The notes below the pieces were generated by a model. It saw nothing but the letters and a program-made list of their open reading frames with translations, had not been told where the DNA came from and made no database searches. Below are positions 7,207-7,996 of a stretch of DNA of 7,996 nt, one piece after another; the stretch's first letter is position 1; the number at the start of each line of letters is the position of its first letter. Made by a program: the position numbers and the translations under genes. This DNA comes from an uncultured Beijerinckiaceae bacterium (GTDB lineage: Bacteria > Pseudomonadota > Alphaproteobacteria > Rhizobiales > Beijerinckiaceae), in NCBI GenBank assembly GCA_937873345.1, contig CALMRL010000563.1, positions 1 to 7,996 on the forward strand, read 5' to 3'.

Positions 7207-7713
7207 GTGAACTTCCGCAGCCAGCGCTTCGCCGAACGTCAGACAGGCTCCGTGCTGTATGGCATCCACATCCACCCCTGGAAGGATCGTCCAACCGCAC
7301 ATTTGCAGCGCAAAGGCAAGGACATCCGCCTTCAGTTACCGGCGCGAATCCGGTGTCCGATGACCCGTCGGCGTAACCTGCGCCTGCGCTGGGATGGACG
7401 CGAGCGACCGGTATATCCTCGACCCTGGTCGTCGCCGATCTCTTGCGCCGCCGTCGTGCTGCACAGCCCGGTCCGGGGTGATGAGGCTCTTGCTCCCTTC
7501 GTCGAGCAAGCACTCGCCAGGGGGATCAAGATGATCGCGGCCGTCGGCCGCGGGGCATTCGGCACCGAGCACGAAGTCGATCTGGTCATCATCGGTGACG
7601 GGCACGACAAACAGCGCTTTATCTTGACGACCGCACACATGACGATGGCGGACGCTATCAATTACATCAGAGCGTTGGATGGATGCGTTCGTTTCTTCGA
7701 GGTGCGCTTGTAG
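7207..7713 (+). CDS. Hypothetical protein (168 aa), two-part layout
   Basis: The N-terminal part (1-75) is basic and rich in Arg and His (YGIHIHPWKDRPTAHL). The C-terminal part (about 78-168) looks like a compact alpha/beta domain: AAVVLHSP strand, FVEQALARGIKMIAAVGRG helix-strand, VDLVIIGDG, RFILTTAHMTMADAINYIRAL and a last strand FFEVRL. The LTTxH...A..YI stretch recalls a small uncharacterised family in which L/MTTWHE is followed by a helix, but that is a weak memory match. The start taken is GTG 7207, 30 bases after the previous stop in the same frame; AGGGAG lies about 15 bases upstream, rather far. An internal ATG at 7360 would give 117 residues, but third positions stay G/C-rich from 7207, favouring the longer form. 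Third gene of the plus-strand run. Confidence 0.6.
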   Translation: MNFRSQRFAERQTGSVLYGIHIHPWKDRPTAHLQRKGKDIRLQLPARIRCPMTRRRNLRLRWDGRERPVYPRPWSSPISCAAVVLHSPVRGDEALAPFVEQALARGIKMIAAVGRGAFGTEHEVDLVIIGDGHDKQRFILTTAHMTMADAINYIRALDGCVRFFEVRL

Positions 7714-7758
7714 TTCGGTTCACGAAGTCGCAATGTCTTGAGCGGCCTTCTTCAAGGG

Positions 7759-7936
7759 CTACTGCTTCTGGTCGCACTCCACCGCAACACCGTTCAGTTT
7801 AAAGTCCGCCGTTCCCTGGGTGGCGGTGCAAAAATTGAACGCTTCGTCGGCTCTTGTCGCCCGCAAGCCGAAGCTCGGACAGTGCTGCTGACCACCCGGC
7901 TGATGTTCCGTCGTCTTGTACTTTCTCCTCCGTCAA
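7759..7936 (-). pseudogene. Small reading frame with an apparent frameshift
   Basis: TTG at 7936 has an excellent Shine-Dalgarno sequence (AAGGAG, 5 bases upstream) and starts MTEEKVQDD, a frame that stops at 7799 after 45 residues. The +1 frame, which has no start of its own after TGA 7933-7935, reads like protein to a TAG at 7759. That stretch includes HCPSFGLRATRADEAFNFC and TADFKLNGVAVECDQ, with G/C-rich third positions. Joining them by skipping one base near AAAGTAC gives a 58-residue protein with three cysteines. This suggests either a real one-base frameshift, a sequencing error, or two overlapping frames of which one is spurious. I do not recognise the product. It converges on the gene ending at 7713. 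Confidence 0.3.
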
Positions 7937-7996
7937 GTCAGCTCCTTGCGAGCCTCGTCGATCTTCAGCATCGACTTTCGGTCTCCTGCCTTGCAC
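7933..7996 (-). CDS. C-terminal end of a hypothetical protein, runs off the right edge
   Basis: The minus-strand frame is open from the right edge to TGA at 7935-7933. Its last residues are AGDRKSMLKIDEARKELT, a plausible helical, charged C-terminus. Its final codons contain the AAGGAG that serves the next start, and TGA overlaps TTG as TTGA, a typical coupled-gene junction. Only about 20 residues are visible, so no family can be named. Confidence 0.35.
   Translation of the reverse strand, partial: CKAGDRKSMLKIDEARKELT

Noticed and set aside
7320..7375. Stretch containing GAATCCGGTG that briefly recalled a cobalamin riboswitch
   Set aside because: The surrounding conserved B12-box and core elements are missing and the bases are coding in the 168-residue gene.
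7714..7996. Plus-strand frame open from 7714 to the right edge
   Set aside because: It is the exact antisense phase of the minus-strand frame, is Leu/Arg/Ser-rich, and has only a TTG start without a ribosome binding site.

Overview
The window looks like a GC-rich bacterial chromosome, most likely Pseudomonadota and probably Alphaproteobacteria. That is inferred from the strong G/C third-position preference in the glgX-like and HAD genes, the GTG/TTG starts and the protein style; no taxonomic marker is present. It holds a short block of ordinary chromosomal genes between two stretches that look acquired.

Region 1 (1-540) is less GC-rich and poorly coding. It has the edge of an unrecognised minus-strand gene and a short MarR-type winged-helix frame that lacks the N-terminal part of the family. 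It lies directly at the 3' end of a tRNA-Leu(GAG) gene (541-625, minus), a common integration point, so it may be the decayed end of an integrated element. No integrase or second att copy is visible here.

Region 2 (541-3668) is the core block: tRNA-Leu(GAG) with a plausible promoter, a HAD-superfamily hydrolase of the haloacid dehalogenase type II group (minus), and, divergently, glgX, a 711-residue glycogen debranching enzyme with its full GH13 catalytic triad.

Region 3 (3669-7996) starts immediately after the glgX stop and has a different codon texture. A 514-residue tyrosine recombinase reads away from glgX. Its short upstream region is packed with signals: three CCCCACTA boxes at 12-13 bp spacing, a promoter-like pair of hexamers, and a perfect 10-bp inverted repeat covering its Shine-Dalgarno sequence. 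This suggests glgX marks one edge of an integrative element or genomic island.

Beyond the integrase are two opposed runs of small, mostly unrecognised genes. Four minus-strand genes (6471 back to 5268) run toward the integrase 3' end. Three plus-strand genes (6564 to 7713) run the other way; the middle one encodes a CxxC...CxxH zinc-ribbon protein of a type often seen in phages and islands. The two runs share a 92-bp control region with a perfect 19-bp palindrome and a second palindrome touching a ribosome binding site, so they are probably co-regulated from one switch. At the right edge is the end of another minus-strand gene and a small reading frame that appears frameshifted.

No toxin, nuclease, transposase, restriction enzyme, CRISPR array or rRNA gene was recognised. 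The best candidate for something undescribed is the divergent small-gene cluster and its palindromic operator; its function cannot be read from the sequence.
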